64,000 nucleotides of DNA from Verrucomicrobiota bacterium (lineage in GTDB: Bacteria > Verrucomicrobiota > Verrucomicrobiia > Limisphaerales > Pedosphaeraceae). Below, piece by piece: positions 20,101 to 27,694 of the stretch (position 1 is the stretch's first letter; every line of letters begins with the position of its first letter). The notes under the pieces were generated by a model, which had not been told where the DNA came from, made no database searches, and saw nothing but the letters and a program-made list of their open reading frames with translations. The stretch is taken from contig JAJPHR010000077.1 in NCBI GenBank assembly GCA_021325145.1, positions 62,001-126,000 on the forward strand. Reading direction: 5' to 3'. The translations under genes and the position numbers were made by a program.

Positions 20101-22128
20101 ATGTCGGCACTGCCATCGAATGCTTCCCTGCCTCCGCTCGCCCAGCCGGTGCAGGAACTGCGCGGGGTCGGCCCGGAACGGCAGGCCCAATTGAACCGGC
20201 TGGGCCTGTTCACAGTGGAGGATCTGTTGTTGCATCGCCCGCGCCGCCACGAAGACCGGCGGCATTTCCGTACGATTGCCGAATTGCAACTGGACGAACC
20301 CGGCACCACCCGCGGCAAGATCGTCGCCCTGGGACTGAAACGCTATCGCTCGGGAACGCGGTCCATTTTCGAAATCATCCTCGAAGACGGCACGGCGCGG
20401 CTGCATTGCCGTTGGTGGAACCTGCCGTTCATGCAAAACTATTTTGCGGCCGGCGATGAAGTTTTCGTGTTCGGCAAACCCAATTCCCTGAAGCCCCGCA
20501 CGATCGATCATCCGGAAACCGAAGTCATCGAAGGCGGTGAGGAAAGTTTCATTCATGTCAACCGCATCGCCCCCGTCTATCCGCTTACCGAAGGCATGCC
20601 GCAGCGCTGGCTGCGTTCGTTGATCTGGCGCACGCTCGAACAGTTCGGGGCGGCCATTGACGAGCCGTGGCCGGAATTGCGGAAGCCGGGCGTCAAGGAC
20701 GCCGCCGGCCCGGCGGCTCAATATCGACGCCTGCCTTCGCGGGCGGAGGCCATTCGCGCGCTGCATTTTCCGCAGGCCATGGAGGACTTGGAAGCGGCGC
20801 GCCGCCGGCTGGCGCTCGACGAGTTCCTGACTTTGCAGCGGGACATTCAGTCGCGGCGGAGGAAATTTGAGGCCAAAGCGCGCGGGCTGCCGTGCGCGGG
20901 TGATAACCGGCTTATGAAACCGTTCCTCCATCAGCTCGGTTTTCAACTTACGGCGGCCCAGACCCGGGTGCTCCGCGAGCTGCGCCGCGACCTGTCCGGC
21001 GCGCACCCGATGCGCCGCTTGTTGCAAGGCGACGTCGGTTCGGGAAAAACGCTCGTCGCAGCCTGTTCGGCCCTGATGGTTTTGGAAAGCGGTTACAACG
21101 TTGCGCTGATGGCTCCCACCGAAATATTGGCCGAACAGCATTTCCAAACTTTTCGCAAATGGTTTGCGCCGCTGGGCATTTCCGTCGAGTTGCAGACAGG
21201 CAGTTACAAATCCGAAATCGGAAATCGGAAGTCCGAATGTTTGGTGGTCGGCACGCATGCGTTGATTGAGTCCGGTTTCGCGCTCGAACGATTGGGCCTG
21301 GCGATCATCGATGAGCAACATAAATTCGGCGTCACGCAACGCGAAAAACTACTTCGCAAAGGCAATTACCCGCATCTGTTGGTCATGACGGCGACGCCGA
21401 TTCCCCGCACCTTGGGACTGACGCTTTACGGTGAATTGGATTTGTCCGTCATCGACGAAATGCCGCCGGGGCGTGGCCGCCTCAAGACGTTTGTGCGGAC
21501 CGCGGACAAGCTGCCGAAGGTGTGGGCCTTTGTGCGCGAGCAACTCGCCGAGGGCCGGCAGGCTTATGTGGTTCATCCGCGTGTCGAGGAAACCGCAGGC
21601 GGGCTCAAGGCCGTCACCACGGAATTCGCGAACCTTAAGACCGTCCTGGCTCCGCATGCGGTGGGCTTGCTGCACGGACGGCTCAAGAGCAGCGAGAAGG
21701 AGCAGGTGATGGCGGCATTTCGCGCCAACACGATCAAGGTGCTGCTGGCCACGCCGCTGATCGAGGTGGGCCTGGATGTGCCCAACGCGACCGTCATGTT
21801 AATCGAAAACGCCGAGCAATTCGGGCTGGCCCAGCTGCATCAGTTGCGCGGCCGCATCGGGCGTGGCGCGCACGATTCCTACTGCATCCTCGTGGCCGCT
21901 GCAAAAAACCCGGAGTCGCAACAGCGATTGAAGGTGCTGGAGGAGACGACGGATGGTTTCCGCATTGCCGAGGCGGACCTGAAATTGCGCGGGCCGGGCG
22001 AATTGCTTGGCCAGCAGCAAAGCGGCCTGCCGAACTTCCGGTTCGGGAACCTGGCCGAGGACGGGGGCCTAGTTGAGCTGGCGCGCGAACTGGCCGCGAT
22101 GACGCTGGCGGGTGCAAAACCCAGTTAA
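20101..22128 (+). CDS. recG: ATP-dependent DNA helicase RecG
   Basis: RecG unwinds branched DNA and regresses stalled replication forks. The 675-residue product is near family size. The N-terminal wedge/OB region starts with QELRGVGPERQAQLNRLG (about residues 18-35). Helicase motifs are GDVGSGKT (Walker A, about 309-316), DEQHKFG (about 402), TATPIPRT, and QLRGRIGRG (motif VI). Around residue 367, between TGS and the conserved VVGTHALIES strand, the sequence reads YKSEIGNRKSECL instead of the usual Lys/Arg-rich linker of about 20 residues, so this loop is shorter and repeat-like (nucleotides 21211-21237). All catalytic motifs are intact. It stands alone in its strand run. Confidence 0.95.
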   Translation: MSALPSNASLPPLAQPVQELRGVGPERQAQLNRLGLFTVEDLLLHRPRRHEDRRHFRTIAELQLDEPGTTRGKIVALGLKRYRSGTRSIFEIILEDGTARLHCRWWNLPFMQNYFAAGDEVFVFGKPNSLKPRTIDHPETEVIEGGEESFIHVNRIAPVYPLTEGMPQRWLRSLIWRTLEQFGAAIDEPWPELRKPGVKDAAGPAAQYRRLPSRAEAIRALHFPQAMEDLEAARRRLALDEFLTLQRDIQSRRRKFEAKARGLPCAGDNRLMKPFLHQLGFQLTAAQTRVLRELRRDLSGAHPMRRLLQGDVGSGKTLVAACSALMVLESGYNVALMAPTEILAEQHFQTFRKWFAPLGISVELQTGSYKSEIGNRKSECLVVGTHALIESGFALERLGLAIIDEQHKFGVTQREKLLRKGNYPHLLVMTATPIPRTLGLTLYGELDLSVIDEMPPGRGRLKTFVRTADKLPKVWAFVREQLAEGRQAYVVHPRVEETAGGLKAVTTEFANLKTVLAPHAVGLLHGRLKSSEKEQVMAAFRANTIKVLLATPLIEVGLDVPNATVMLIENAEQFGLAQLHQLRGRIGRGAHDSYCILVAAAKNPESQQRLKVLEETTDGFRIAEADLKLRGPGELLGQQQSGLPNFRFGNLAEDGGLVELARELAAMTLAGAKPS

Positions 22129-22219
22129 ATCAATGGATACGGATCAAGCCGGCCGCCAAAATTAGGGTGCGCCTGTCAGGGAAAACGTCCACCCCCACTC
22201 CAGCCCTCTCCCCAGGCAC

Positions 22220-22296
22220 CGGGTTTAACCCGAGTATTTCACCGCCGGTTGGAAGACCGGTGTCGTCTTCGTTCCGCAAGTGGGGTTTCACCCCAT
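22220..22296. repeat. Three consecutive small hairpins
   Basis: Between recG and the next gene are three palindromic units in a row: CGGGTTTAACCCG (22220-22232), CCGGT-TGGAAG-ACCGG (22246-22261) and TGGGGTTTCACCCCA (22281-22295). They resemble the hairpin motifs in the block at 48.3 kb and may be dispersed repeat units or an attenuator after recG. No T-run follows. Confidence 0.5.
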
Positions 22297-22354
22297 ACAA
22301 ACTTTCCTGAAATTTTTTGCTTGGCGGCAATTTCCCATCTGCTACTTTTACCGC

Positions 22355-22504
22355 ATGAAAAGGAACATAGCTCTAGTTGTACTATTAACTGTGCTGAGTG
22401 GAATGGTGTTTGTCGGGTGCAGCGACAGTTCGAATACCTCGACCCCTCCTGCCACCGGAACCAACGCCCCCGCACCTCCTGCGGCGCCCTCTACGAACAA
22501 GTAA
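22355..22504 (+). CDS. Small lipoprotein-like peptide
   Basis: A 49-residue peptide with a basic start, a hydrophobic core (IALVVLLTVLSGMVF) and Cys22 in VFVGC, giving a weak lipobox. The mature part is a short Ser/Thr/Pro/Ala-rich tail (DSSNTSTPPATGTNAP). This is typical of small surface lipoproteins in this phylum, with no known role. A strong terminator follows at 22545, which supports real expression. The ATG at 22355 was chosen over a longer frame because the signal sequence starts there. Confidence 0.62.
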   Translation: MKRNIALVVLLTVLSGMVFVGCSDSSNTSTPPATGTNAPAPPAAPSTNK

Positions 22505-22544
22505 GAGACGCATTCCCAGATCCCTGGGGCCAAATTCAAACACG

Positions 22545-22570
22545 GGCCGGGCAAATTATTTTGCCCGGCC
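22545..22570 (+). terminator. Intrinsic terminator candidate
   Basis: A perfect 10-bp G+C-rich stem, GGCCGGGCAA with TTGCCCGGCC, around the 6-base loop ATTATT, followed by TGTTGTGTTG. It lies about 40 bases after the small lipoprotein gene and fits a rho-independent terminator, although the T-tract is interrupted. Confidence 0.7.
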
Positions 22571-22708
22571 TGTTGTGTTGCTGGAGTAATCCGCCCGCCA
22601 GCCGTGAACCTGGTTCCGCCGCCGGCGGTGTTTTCATCAAGTCTGGACCACACTGAGTTGCGCGCGACTCACTTTGATTTTTACGGGCAGAGCGGCTACA
22701 CTTGGCCC

Positions 22709-23098
22709 ATGAAAACGCCTCCTGGTCCGTTCATGTTGCTGGCTTTGTGCCTGGCGGGTTGCGGCGAGAAGCAGTCGTCAGCGCCACCCACAACGCAAAC
22801 CTCGCCGAGCGACGCGCCTGCGACAATGTTCACGAACTCATCCGGGAGCAATCCCTTGACGGCGCCGACGGACTATCTGAACGCGTTGGGCCGCGGCAAG
22901 GAAAGCACCATTAAAACGGTCGATGTCGCCCGCCTCACCCAGGCCATCCAGATGTTCAACGTGCAGGAGGGCCGCTATCCCAAGGACTTGAATGAGTTGG
23001 TGGACAAACAATTCATCAACAAAGTTCCGCCGGCGCCCTACGGCCTCAAGCTCGATTACGATCCCACCACCGGCCAGGTCAAGGTGGTCAAGCAGTGA
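22709..23098 (+). CDS. Lipoprotein with pseudopilin-like C-terminal segment
   Basis: A 129-residue protein with a lipoprotein signal (MLLALCLAGCGEK, Cys18 lipidated). A Ser/Thr/Pro-rich linker leads to DVARLTQAIQMFNVQEGRYPKDLNELV, which resembles the region after the first helix of type II secretion or type IV pseudopilins (GspG-like), then KVPPAPYGLKLDYDPTTGQV. It has no N-terminal methylation helix, so it is not a pilin but may use the same small fold. The start was chosen at 22709, where the signal peptide begins. It lies downstream of the terminator and ends before a small hairpin. Confidence 0.72.
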   Translation: MKTPPGPFMLLALCLAGCGEKQSSAPPTTQTSPSDAPATMFTNSSGSNPLTAPTDYLNALGRGKESTIKTVDVARLTQAIQMFNVQEGRYPKDLNELVDKQFINKVPPAPYGLKLDYDPTTGQVKVVKQ

Positions 23099-23106
23099 GG
23101 GCCGGG

Positions 23107-23125
23107 CCGGAGCGCAGAGCTCCGG
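23107..23125 (+). terminator. Hairpin after the lipoprotein gene
   Basis: CCGGAGC pairs perfectly with GCTCCGG across the 5-base loop GCAGA, starting nine bases after the stop codon. It may terminate transcription, but without a T-run it could equally be one of the dispersed hairpins; a similar CGGAGCGCAGAGCTCC appears near 40.9 kb. Confidence 0.45.
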
Positions 23126-23325
23126 CTCCGCGTGAATCCAAGGGGTTGCCATTGTAAATGAGACAAATCTCAGAAATGACTCCCGCCCTTACCCCCAAAG
23201 CGCCGACCCGCCTGGTCAAAGCGCGCCTCGCCCTTGCCTGCGTCGCGCTTTTTGAATGCTTTCGAGTCAACCCGTGTGGGATTCATTTTGCACGCCTGCT
23301 TAGCCGGAGCGATGCGGTTGGTTTT

Positions 23326-23475
23326 GGGGAGCACACGCGCCCCCGCGTGTGCCGACCGGCGCCCTCGCCGGTCGGAACCGGAGCGCTCGGCCGTCAACAA
23401 ACGGTGGATCATTCAGACACCCTCGTGTGGCTGGCGAGGCGCCAGCCACAGCACGCGAGGGCGCGTGCGCTCCCC
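23326..23475. repeat. 150-bp foldback element with terminal inverted repeats (MITE-like)
   Basis: The ends are inverted copies: 23326-23346 matches the complement of 23455-23475 at 19 of 21 positions (both begin GGGGAGC). Inside lie three perfect hairpins: GCACACGCG/CGCGTGTGC (23331-23352), CCGACCGGC/GCCGGTCGG (23352-23375) and TGTGGCTGGCG/CGCCAGCCACA (23426-23450). No open frame or transposase is present, so it would be non-autonomous. No clear target duplication is visible at the flanks. It ends about 100 bp before the MarC-type gene. Confidence 0.65.
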
Positions 23476-23576
23476 GATCCAACTGAATTGTTTCGGCTTG
23501 GCCTGTGCCGGGTAGAATTGAGCCGAAAGCTTTCGGGGTGCGTTCCGTTGCCGTGGACTTGCTCGATGCGTTGGGC

Positions 23577-24224
23577 ATGAATCTTTCCGAGTACATTTTA
23601 TTGGCGTCGAGTTCATTGTTCGTGATCGTCGATCCGCTGGCGACGGTGCCGGCTTTTATTGCCATGACGCCGCACGACACGCCGGAGCAGCGGATCCGGA
23701 TGGCGCGCCTGGCTTGTTTCACCATGGCAGTGGTGCTGCTGGGCTTTGCCGCCGCCGGGAAATGGATTTTCCGTTTTCTCGGGATAACCATGCCCGCATT
23801 CCAATTGGCCGCCAGCATCGTCCTCTTGCTGGTGGCGCTCGACATGTTGCGCGCGCAGCGGTCGCGCGTGCAGGAAACGCGCGAAGAAACCAAAGCCGGC
23901 GCGGAGAAGACGGACATTGCCGTCACACCGCTGGCCGTGCCGATGCTCGCGGGGCCGGGCGCCATTTCCACCGCAATCCTGCTCCACAACCAGGCTCAGG
24001 GCGTTCGGCAACACATCGCGCTCTACGGCTGTATTCTCGGGGTGTCGCTGACGAGTTATTTGATCTTGCGCACCTCCGCGCGCGGCGCGCGCTGGCTGAA
24101 CCCGATTGCCATGAACCTCGCTGTTCGCATCATGGGTTTGCTGTTGTCCGCTGTCGCGGTGCAATTCGCCATCAATGCGATTAATACGTTGCGCTCGAAC
24201 GCGGGCGCGGCGCTGCCGCAATGA
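23577..24224 (+). CDS. MarC-family integral membrane protein
   Basis: A 215-residue inner-membrane protein of the MarC/UPF0056 family with six predicted helices: LLASSSLFVIVDPLATVPAF, LACFTMAVVLLGFAAAG, FQLAASIVLLLVALDML, GPGAISTAILL, LYGCILGVSLTSYLIL and LLLSAVAVQFAINAI. The FVIVDPLATVPAF start and PMLAGPGAIST motif are diagnostic. The family was once linked to multiple antibiotic resistance, but that link was withdrawn; a small-solute or amino-acid transport role has been suggested. The ATG at 23577 was chosen because the first membrane helix starts there. The upstream region holds the 150-bp foldback element. Confidence 0.9.
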   Translation: MNLSEYILLASSSLFVIVDPLATVPAFIAMTPHDTPEQRIRMARLACFTMAVVLLGFAAAGKWIFRFLGITMPAFQLAASIVLLLVALDMLRAQRSRVQETREETKAGAEKTDIAVTPLAVPMLAGPGAISTAILLHNQAQGVRQHIALYGCILGVSLTSYLILRTSARGARWLNPIAMNLAVRIMGLLLSAVAVQFAINAINTLRSNAGAALPQ

Positions 24225-24361
24225 ATTGCTTCCGGGTTCCTTAAAAATTTATTCCGGCAGGGCGGGCACGGAGTGACAAGATTGGAGGATATTTGCCTGA
24301 AATAGTTCCAACGCCAGCTTTGGAACTTGGAACTCGCCGCCGGTTGGCTTAATTTGCCGCC

Positions 24362-25333
24362 ATGAATGTGTTTGTCACCGGCGGGGCGGGCTACATCGGG
24401 TCCGTGTGCGTTGAGGAACTTCTCAATGCGGGGCATCAGGTTACGGTTTATGACAACCTGACGGAGGGCCATCGCTCAGCGGTGGATCCACGCGCGAAAT
24501 TCGTTTTCGCGCAACCCGGCGGGGATGGGAGTCTCGCGCAGACGGTTGCCGCCGCCCGTCCGGAAGCGATTCTTCACTTTGCCGCCAACGCCCTGGTGGG
24601 TGAATCCATGACCAATCCCGGCAAATATTTCCAAAACAATGTTTGCAACGGTTTGCAATTGTTGGAGGCCGCCGTCCAGGCCAGGGTGAAGAAGTTCGTT
24701 TTCAGTTCCACTTGCGCGACTTACGGGCCGCCGGAGCGCGTGCCCATCACGGAGGATTTGCCGCAGCGGCCGATCAATCCGTATGGCGAGTCGAAATTGA
24801 TGTTCGAGCGCATGCTGCATTGGTATCGCGAGATTCATGGGTTGGAATTCGTTGCCTTCCGTTACTTCAATGCGGCCGGGGCGAGTGAACGCTTTGGCGA
24901 GCATCATCGCATCGAATCCCACCTCATTCCCAACGTGCTCAAAGTGCCGCTCGGCCAGGCTTCACATTGCGAAATCTTTGGCACGGATTACCCAACGCCC
25001 GATGGCACGTGCATCCGGGATTACATCCATATTATTGACCTGGCACAGGCGCACATCCTGGCCCTCGCTCCTGGAAAAGCGGGATTTTATAATCTGGGCA
25101 ACGGCGATGGTTATTCCGTCCGGCAGGTCATTCAAACGTGCGAACAGGTGACCGGCAAAAAAATTCCCGCCGTCGAAAAGCCCCGCCGTCCGGGCGATCC
25201 GCCCAAGCTCGTGGCCGGCGCGGACAAGGCCATCCGTGAGCTTGGCTGGAAACCGAAATATCCCAAGCTGATTGACATCGTCAGCACGGCTTGGAACTGG
25301 CACAAAAAAAATCCGAATGGTTATTCGGATTAG
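24362..25333 (+). CDS. galE: UDP-glucose 4-epimerase
   Basis: A 323-residue extended-SDR enzyme that interconverts UDP-glucose and UDP-galactose for galactose use and surface polysaccharide. The NAD-binding motif GGAGYIG lies at residues 7-13. The catalytic Tyr141-x3-Lys145 pair (PYGESK) and the upstream FSSTCATYG (Ser/Thr at about 115-117) are intact. RYFNAAGAS and the C-terminal RPGDPPKLVAGADKAIRELGW are specific to GalE-type epimerases. An exported galactose mutarotase is encoded 16 kb away, so galactose metabolism is plausible. It is transcribed alone; a hairpin lies after its stop. The family includes some epimerases with N-acetyl substrates, which cannot be excluded. Confidence 0.94.
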   Translation: MNVFVTGGAGYIGSVCVEELLNAGHQVTVYDNLTEGHRSAVDPRAKFVFAQPGGDGSLAQTVAAARPEAILHFAANALVGESMTNPGKYFQNNVCNGLQLLEAAVQARVKKFVFSSTCATYGPPERVPITEDLPQRPINPYGESKLMFERMLHWYREIHGLEFVAFRYFNAAGASERFGEHHRIESHLIPNVLKVPLGQASHCEIFGTDYPTPDGTCIRDYIHIIDLAQAHILALAPGKAGFYNLGNGDGYSVRQVIQTCEQVTGKKIPAVEKPRRPGDPPKLVAGADKAIRELGWKPKYPKLIDIVSTAWNWHKKNPNGYSD

Positions 25334-25361
25334 GGGAAATTTAGTTTGCGGCCAACTAATT

Positions 25362-25389
25362 CTCATGGGCTGCACAGGCAACCCATGAG
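25362..25389. terminator. Hairpin between convergent galE and csbD-like gene
   Basis: CTCATGGG pairs perfectly with CCCATGAG around a 12-base loop. Its position between two converging stops suggests a shared terminator. There is no strong T-run on either side, so confidence is moderate. Confidence 0.45.
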
Positions 25390-25456
25390 GTAACAGGTTG
25401 GGGGACCGGGTCACAGTATGGCCCATGACCACCCAGCCGCAGGCTGGTTAAGCGCA

Positions 25457-25651
25457 TCAGTTGTGGCTGTAGTCGCGCAGAATTCGCTCCACCTCTTCCT
25501 TGCTTTCCCCGGTGCGCTTTTGAATCCTGCCGACCAACTCGTCTTCCTGCCCTTCGGCGTACTGAAGATCGTTGTCGGTAAGGCTGGCAAACCGCTGTTT
25601 CAGCTTGCCTTTAATAACGTTCCAGTCGCCTTTCATTGTGAGTTTGTTCAT
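25457..25651 (-). CDS. CsbD-family stress protein
   Basis: A 64-residue protein with the full CsbD signature: NVIKGKLKQRFASLTDNDLQYAEGQEDELVGRIQKRTG. CsbD-like proteins are small, helical and induced by general stress; their molecular role is unknown. The length is typical. It is the first of a group of small stress-type genes here (25.4-27.4 kb), although it is on the opposite strand from the rest. Confidence 0.92.
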   Translation of the reverse strand: MNKLTMKGDWNVIKGKLKQRFASLTDNDLQYAEGQEDELVGRIQKRTGESKEEVERILRDYSHN

Positions 25652-26029
25652 ATGCTTTTCTTTCGTTCAGGTTGCGGCAGCTTGAGGCTGCCTAATTTAA
25701 AGTTGCACAGGCAATGCCAGCTGTCGCTAATTTCGAAAGAGCTTCCGAATAAACGACTTACGAAGGCGGCAGAATCAATTCGCCCAATTTTCCACCGCAG
25801 ATTGCGACCGGGCGAACCCAAAGCACGCAATTTGCAGGCAGGCTGGGTTAACGGGGCCCCCAACTTGGGAACGCTCGCGATCAGAGACGCTTTCGCAAAA
25901 TGCGACTAGCTGGCGACATCCATCGCAAAATGCGCCCGCACGATTTCCCAAGCCCCTGATAATACGGAGTTTCTCCCGCGGCATGGTTTAAGCACATAGT
26001 AGGGCGTGAAGCCTTTTGAGGAGAAACGG
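25652..26029. other. Divergent intergenic region
   Basis: This stretch of about 380 bp separates the csbD-like gene (minus) from the iron permease-like gene (plus). It must contain both promoters. I see no gene, no strong palindrome and no clear sigma consensus. An AGGAG just before 26030 is the ribosome-binding site of the plus-strand gene. Confidence 0.5.
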
Positions 26030-26578
26030 ATGTCGAAAACTGACGTGGGCGCCGCCATCGGGCACATGTTCGGGCGCTTTGCCCGCGCCTCGGTTCGATT
26101 CACCGGGCATCCCGCCGCGTTTGGCCTTGCGGTCTTTGTGATTTTTATGTGGGCGCTGACGGGCCCAATTTTTGGATTCAGCGACACCTGGCAATTGGTC
26201 ATCAACACCGCGACCACCATCGTGACCTTCTTGATGGTTTTTTTGCTTCAGAACGCGCAGAACCGGGACAGCGAGGCCATTCAATTAAAGCTGGCCGAAT
26301 TGATTCGCGCCAGTGAAGCGGCGCACAACGCTTTGCTGGACGTCGAAAATGTTTCCGAATCCGAACTTGAACAGATCAAGGCGCGTTATGGACGACTCGC
26401 GCGAAAGGCGCGCAATGACCTGCGCTCTGGCAAGCCGGACCTCGGCTGCCCGAATGCGGAAGAAATGGAAACGCGGACGCGTGAAAATCCAAACCACGAG
26501 GCCGCTCGCAATCACCATCATAACCCTTCGAACGGAACCCGGAACAAAATCACAAGGAAAGGACAAACTTATGACTAA
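26030..26578 (+). CDS. Low-affinity iron permease-family membrane protein
   Basis: A 182-residue protein. Its N-terminal half has two membrane helices (PAAFGLAVFVIFMWALTGP and LVINTATTIVTFLMVFLLQNAQNRD) and the LAELIRASEAAHNALLDVE helix typical of the low-affinity iron permease domain (PF04120 type). The tail is hydrophilic and rich in Arg, Asn and His. Bacterial members are poorly characterised and iron transport is inferred from a fungal relative. AGGAG seven bases before the ATG at 26030 fixes the start. The stop overlaps the start of the next gene by eight bases, so they form one transcript. Confidence 0.82.
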   Translation: MSKTDVGAAIGHMFGRFARASVRFTGHPAAFGLAVFVIFMWALTGPIFGFSDTWQLVINTATTIVTFLMVFLLQNAQNRDSEAIQLKLAELIRASEAAHNALLDVENVSESELEQIKARYGRLARKARNDLRSGKPDLGCPNAEEMETRTRENPNHEAARNHHHNPSNGTRNKITRKGQTYD

Positions 26579-26771
26579 ACCCCTTGGACTCGCACTGTTG
26601 GCGGCCGGCATCCTGTTAATCGCGCTTGGCATCCACGCTTCCGATTCAATTGGATCGGACTTTTCCCGATTCTTCACCGGCACGCCCACCAATAAATCCA
26701 TCTGGCTGCTCGTGGGCGGCATTGCCAGTGTCATTGTCGGCGGGGTGATGACCTTGAAACCCGCGCGGTGA
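26571..26771 (+). CDS. DUF3185-like small membrane protein
   Basis: A 66-residue protein with two membrane helices, LGLALLAAGILLIALGIHASD and LLVGGIASVIVGGVMTL, joined by a short loop with FSRFFTGTPTNKSIW. This pattern (AxGxxLLxxGxxASDSxxSxxSRxFTGxPTxKxxxLLxxG) matches the DUF3185 family of unknown role. It overlaps the preceding gene by eight bases, so it is probably translationally coupled. Confidence 0.85.
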   Translation: MTKPLGLALLAAGILLIALGIHASDSIGSDFSRFFTGTPTNKSIWLLVGGIASVIVGGVMTLKPAR

Positions 26772-26835
26772 TGGCTGCCCAGGACCATACATTGCCTCAT
26801 TTGAACCCAAAAATAAAACTCAACTCGATACCGTT

Positions 26836-26982
26836 ATGCTCGAAACCATTGCAATCGTCCTCATTCTTCTCTGGCTGCTGGGACTCGTCTCCTCCTATAC
26901 CATGGGAGGTTTCATTCACATCCTGCTGGTCCTTGCCGTCGTCGTCATCCTCGTGCGGTTGATTCAGGGCCGGCGGGTTTGA
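26836..26982 (+). CDS. lmo0937-family small membrane protein
   Basis: A 48-residue peptide, MLETIAIVLILLWLLGLVSS..., with two hydrophobic helices split by YTMGGFIH and a basic end (RLIQGRRV). This is the compact lmo0937/DUF5670-type membrane protein, found in stress loci of many bacteria with unknown function. The ATG at 26836 lies 65 bases after the DUF3185-like gene on the same strand. It is easily overlooked because of its size. Confidence 0.8.
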   Translation: MLETIAIVLILLWLLGLVSSYTMGGFIHILLVLAVVVILVRLIQGRRV

Positions 26983-27006
26983 ACTGAATCATTCCATCGA
27001 TGGAAA

Positions 27007-27039
27007 CTGGAGCCTCCGGCGCTTGCGCCGGGATTCCAG
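27007..27039. repeat. Hairpin between two small stress genes
   Basis: CCGGCGC-TT-GCGCCGG forms a perfect 7-bp stem (27016-27031) extended by an outer CTGGA/TCCAG pair. It lies 25 bases after the lmo0937-like gene. It may act as a weak terminator or be a dispersed hairpin. Confidence 0.45.
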
Positions 27040-27076
27040 CCACGAAACGCAACCTTAAATTCAAACGAACAAAATC

Positions 27077-27373
27077 ATGAGCACCAAAAAACAGACCGAC
27101 AGCATTCACGAAAGCATGGAAAACGTGGTGGACGATGCGCGCGCGCTGATCGCCGCCACCGCGGATGTGGCCCAGGACAAGGTGGTCCGCGCCCGGCAGC
27201 GCCTCGCCGACACCATGGAGACCGCCAAGGATACGTACGCTTTGATGCAGACGAAAACCATCGCCGGCGCCAGGGCCACGGACAAAATGGTCCGCGCCAA
27301 GCCCTACCAGTCCGCCGGCGTCGCCTTTGGCATCGGAGCACTGATTGGTTTCCTGATGGGCCGCCGCGCTTGA
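27077..27373 (+). CDS. DUF883/YqjD-ElaB-like membrane-anchored protein
   Basis: A 98-residue protein with a long amphipathic N-terminal helix (DSIHESMENVVDDARALIAATADVAQDKVVRARQRL pattern) and one C-terminal membrane helix, YQSAGVAFGIGALIGFLMGRRA. This is the YqjD/ElaB architecture, whose E. coli members bind ribosomes at the inner membrane in stationary phase. That function is inferred from the family. It closes the cluster of small stress-type genes. Confidence 0.88.
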   Translation: MSTKKQTDSIHESMENVVDDARALIAATADVAQDKVVRARQRLADTMETAKDTYALMQTKTIAGARATDKMVRAKPYQSAGVAFGIGALIGFLMGRRA

Positions 27374-27694
27374 AACCTCCCGGCCGCGCCATTTTCCTCC
27401 GCTCTTCTGCTAAACTGGCCAACGCCATACTTCGGCCCGTGGCAGGAGCGGGGGAGACCTTCGCGGCCGGCCTTCCATGGGTGGCACGGGCAACCTGCCG
27501 ACTGGCGACGCCATGGTTCTTCCGGCGACATTGGCGATGAGCTTCGGAATGCCATGACTCCACTGCGCAGAAGGGGAAAGAAAGCGCGGCCGCCCCCATG
27601 CCGATCCCCTGCTGGACAGGAAGAACCTGCCGGAGTACGTTTCCGAACTGCTTTTAACGCGTCGGACTGGACTTGGTTCCGATCGGCGGATCGC
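27374..27694. other. Intergenic region upstream of the kinase operon
   Basis: A stretch of about 320 bp between the DUF883-like gene and the CHASE3-type kinase. A frame continues upstream of the kinase ATG but its composition is not protein-like. I see no clear palindrome; the promoter of the three-gene kinase unit should lie here. Confidence 0.45.
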
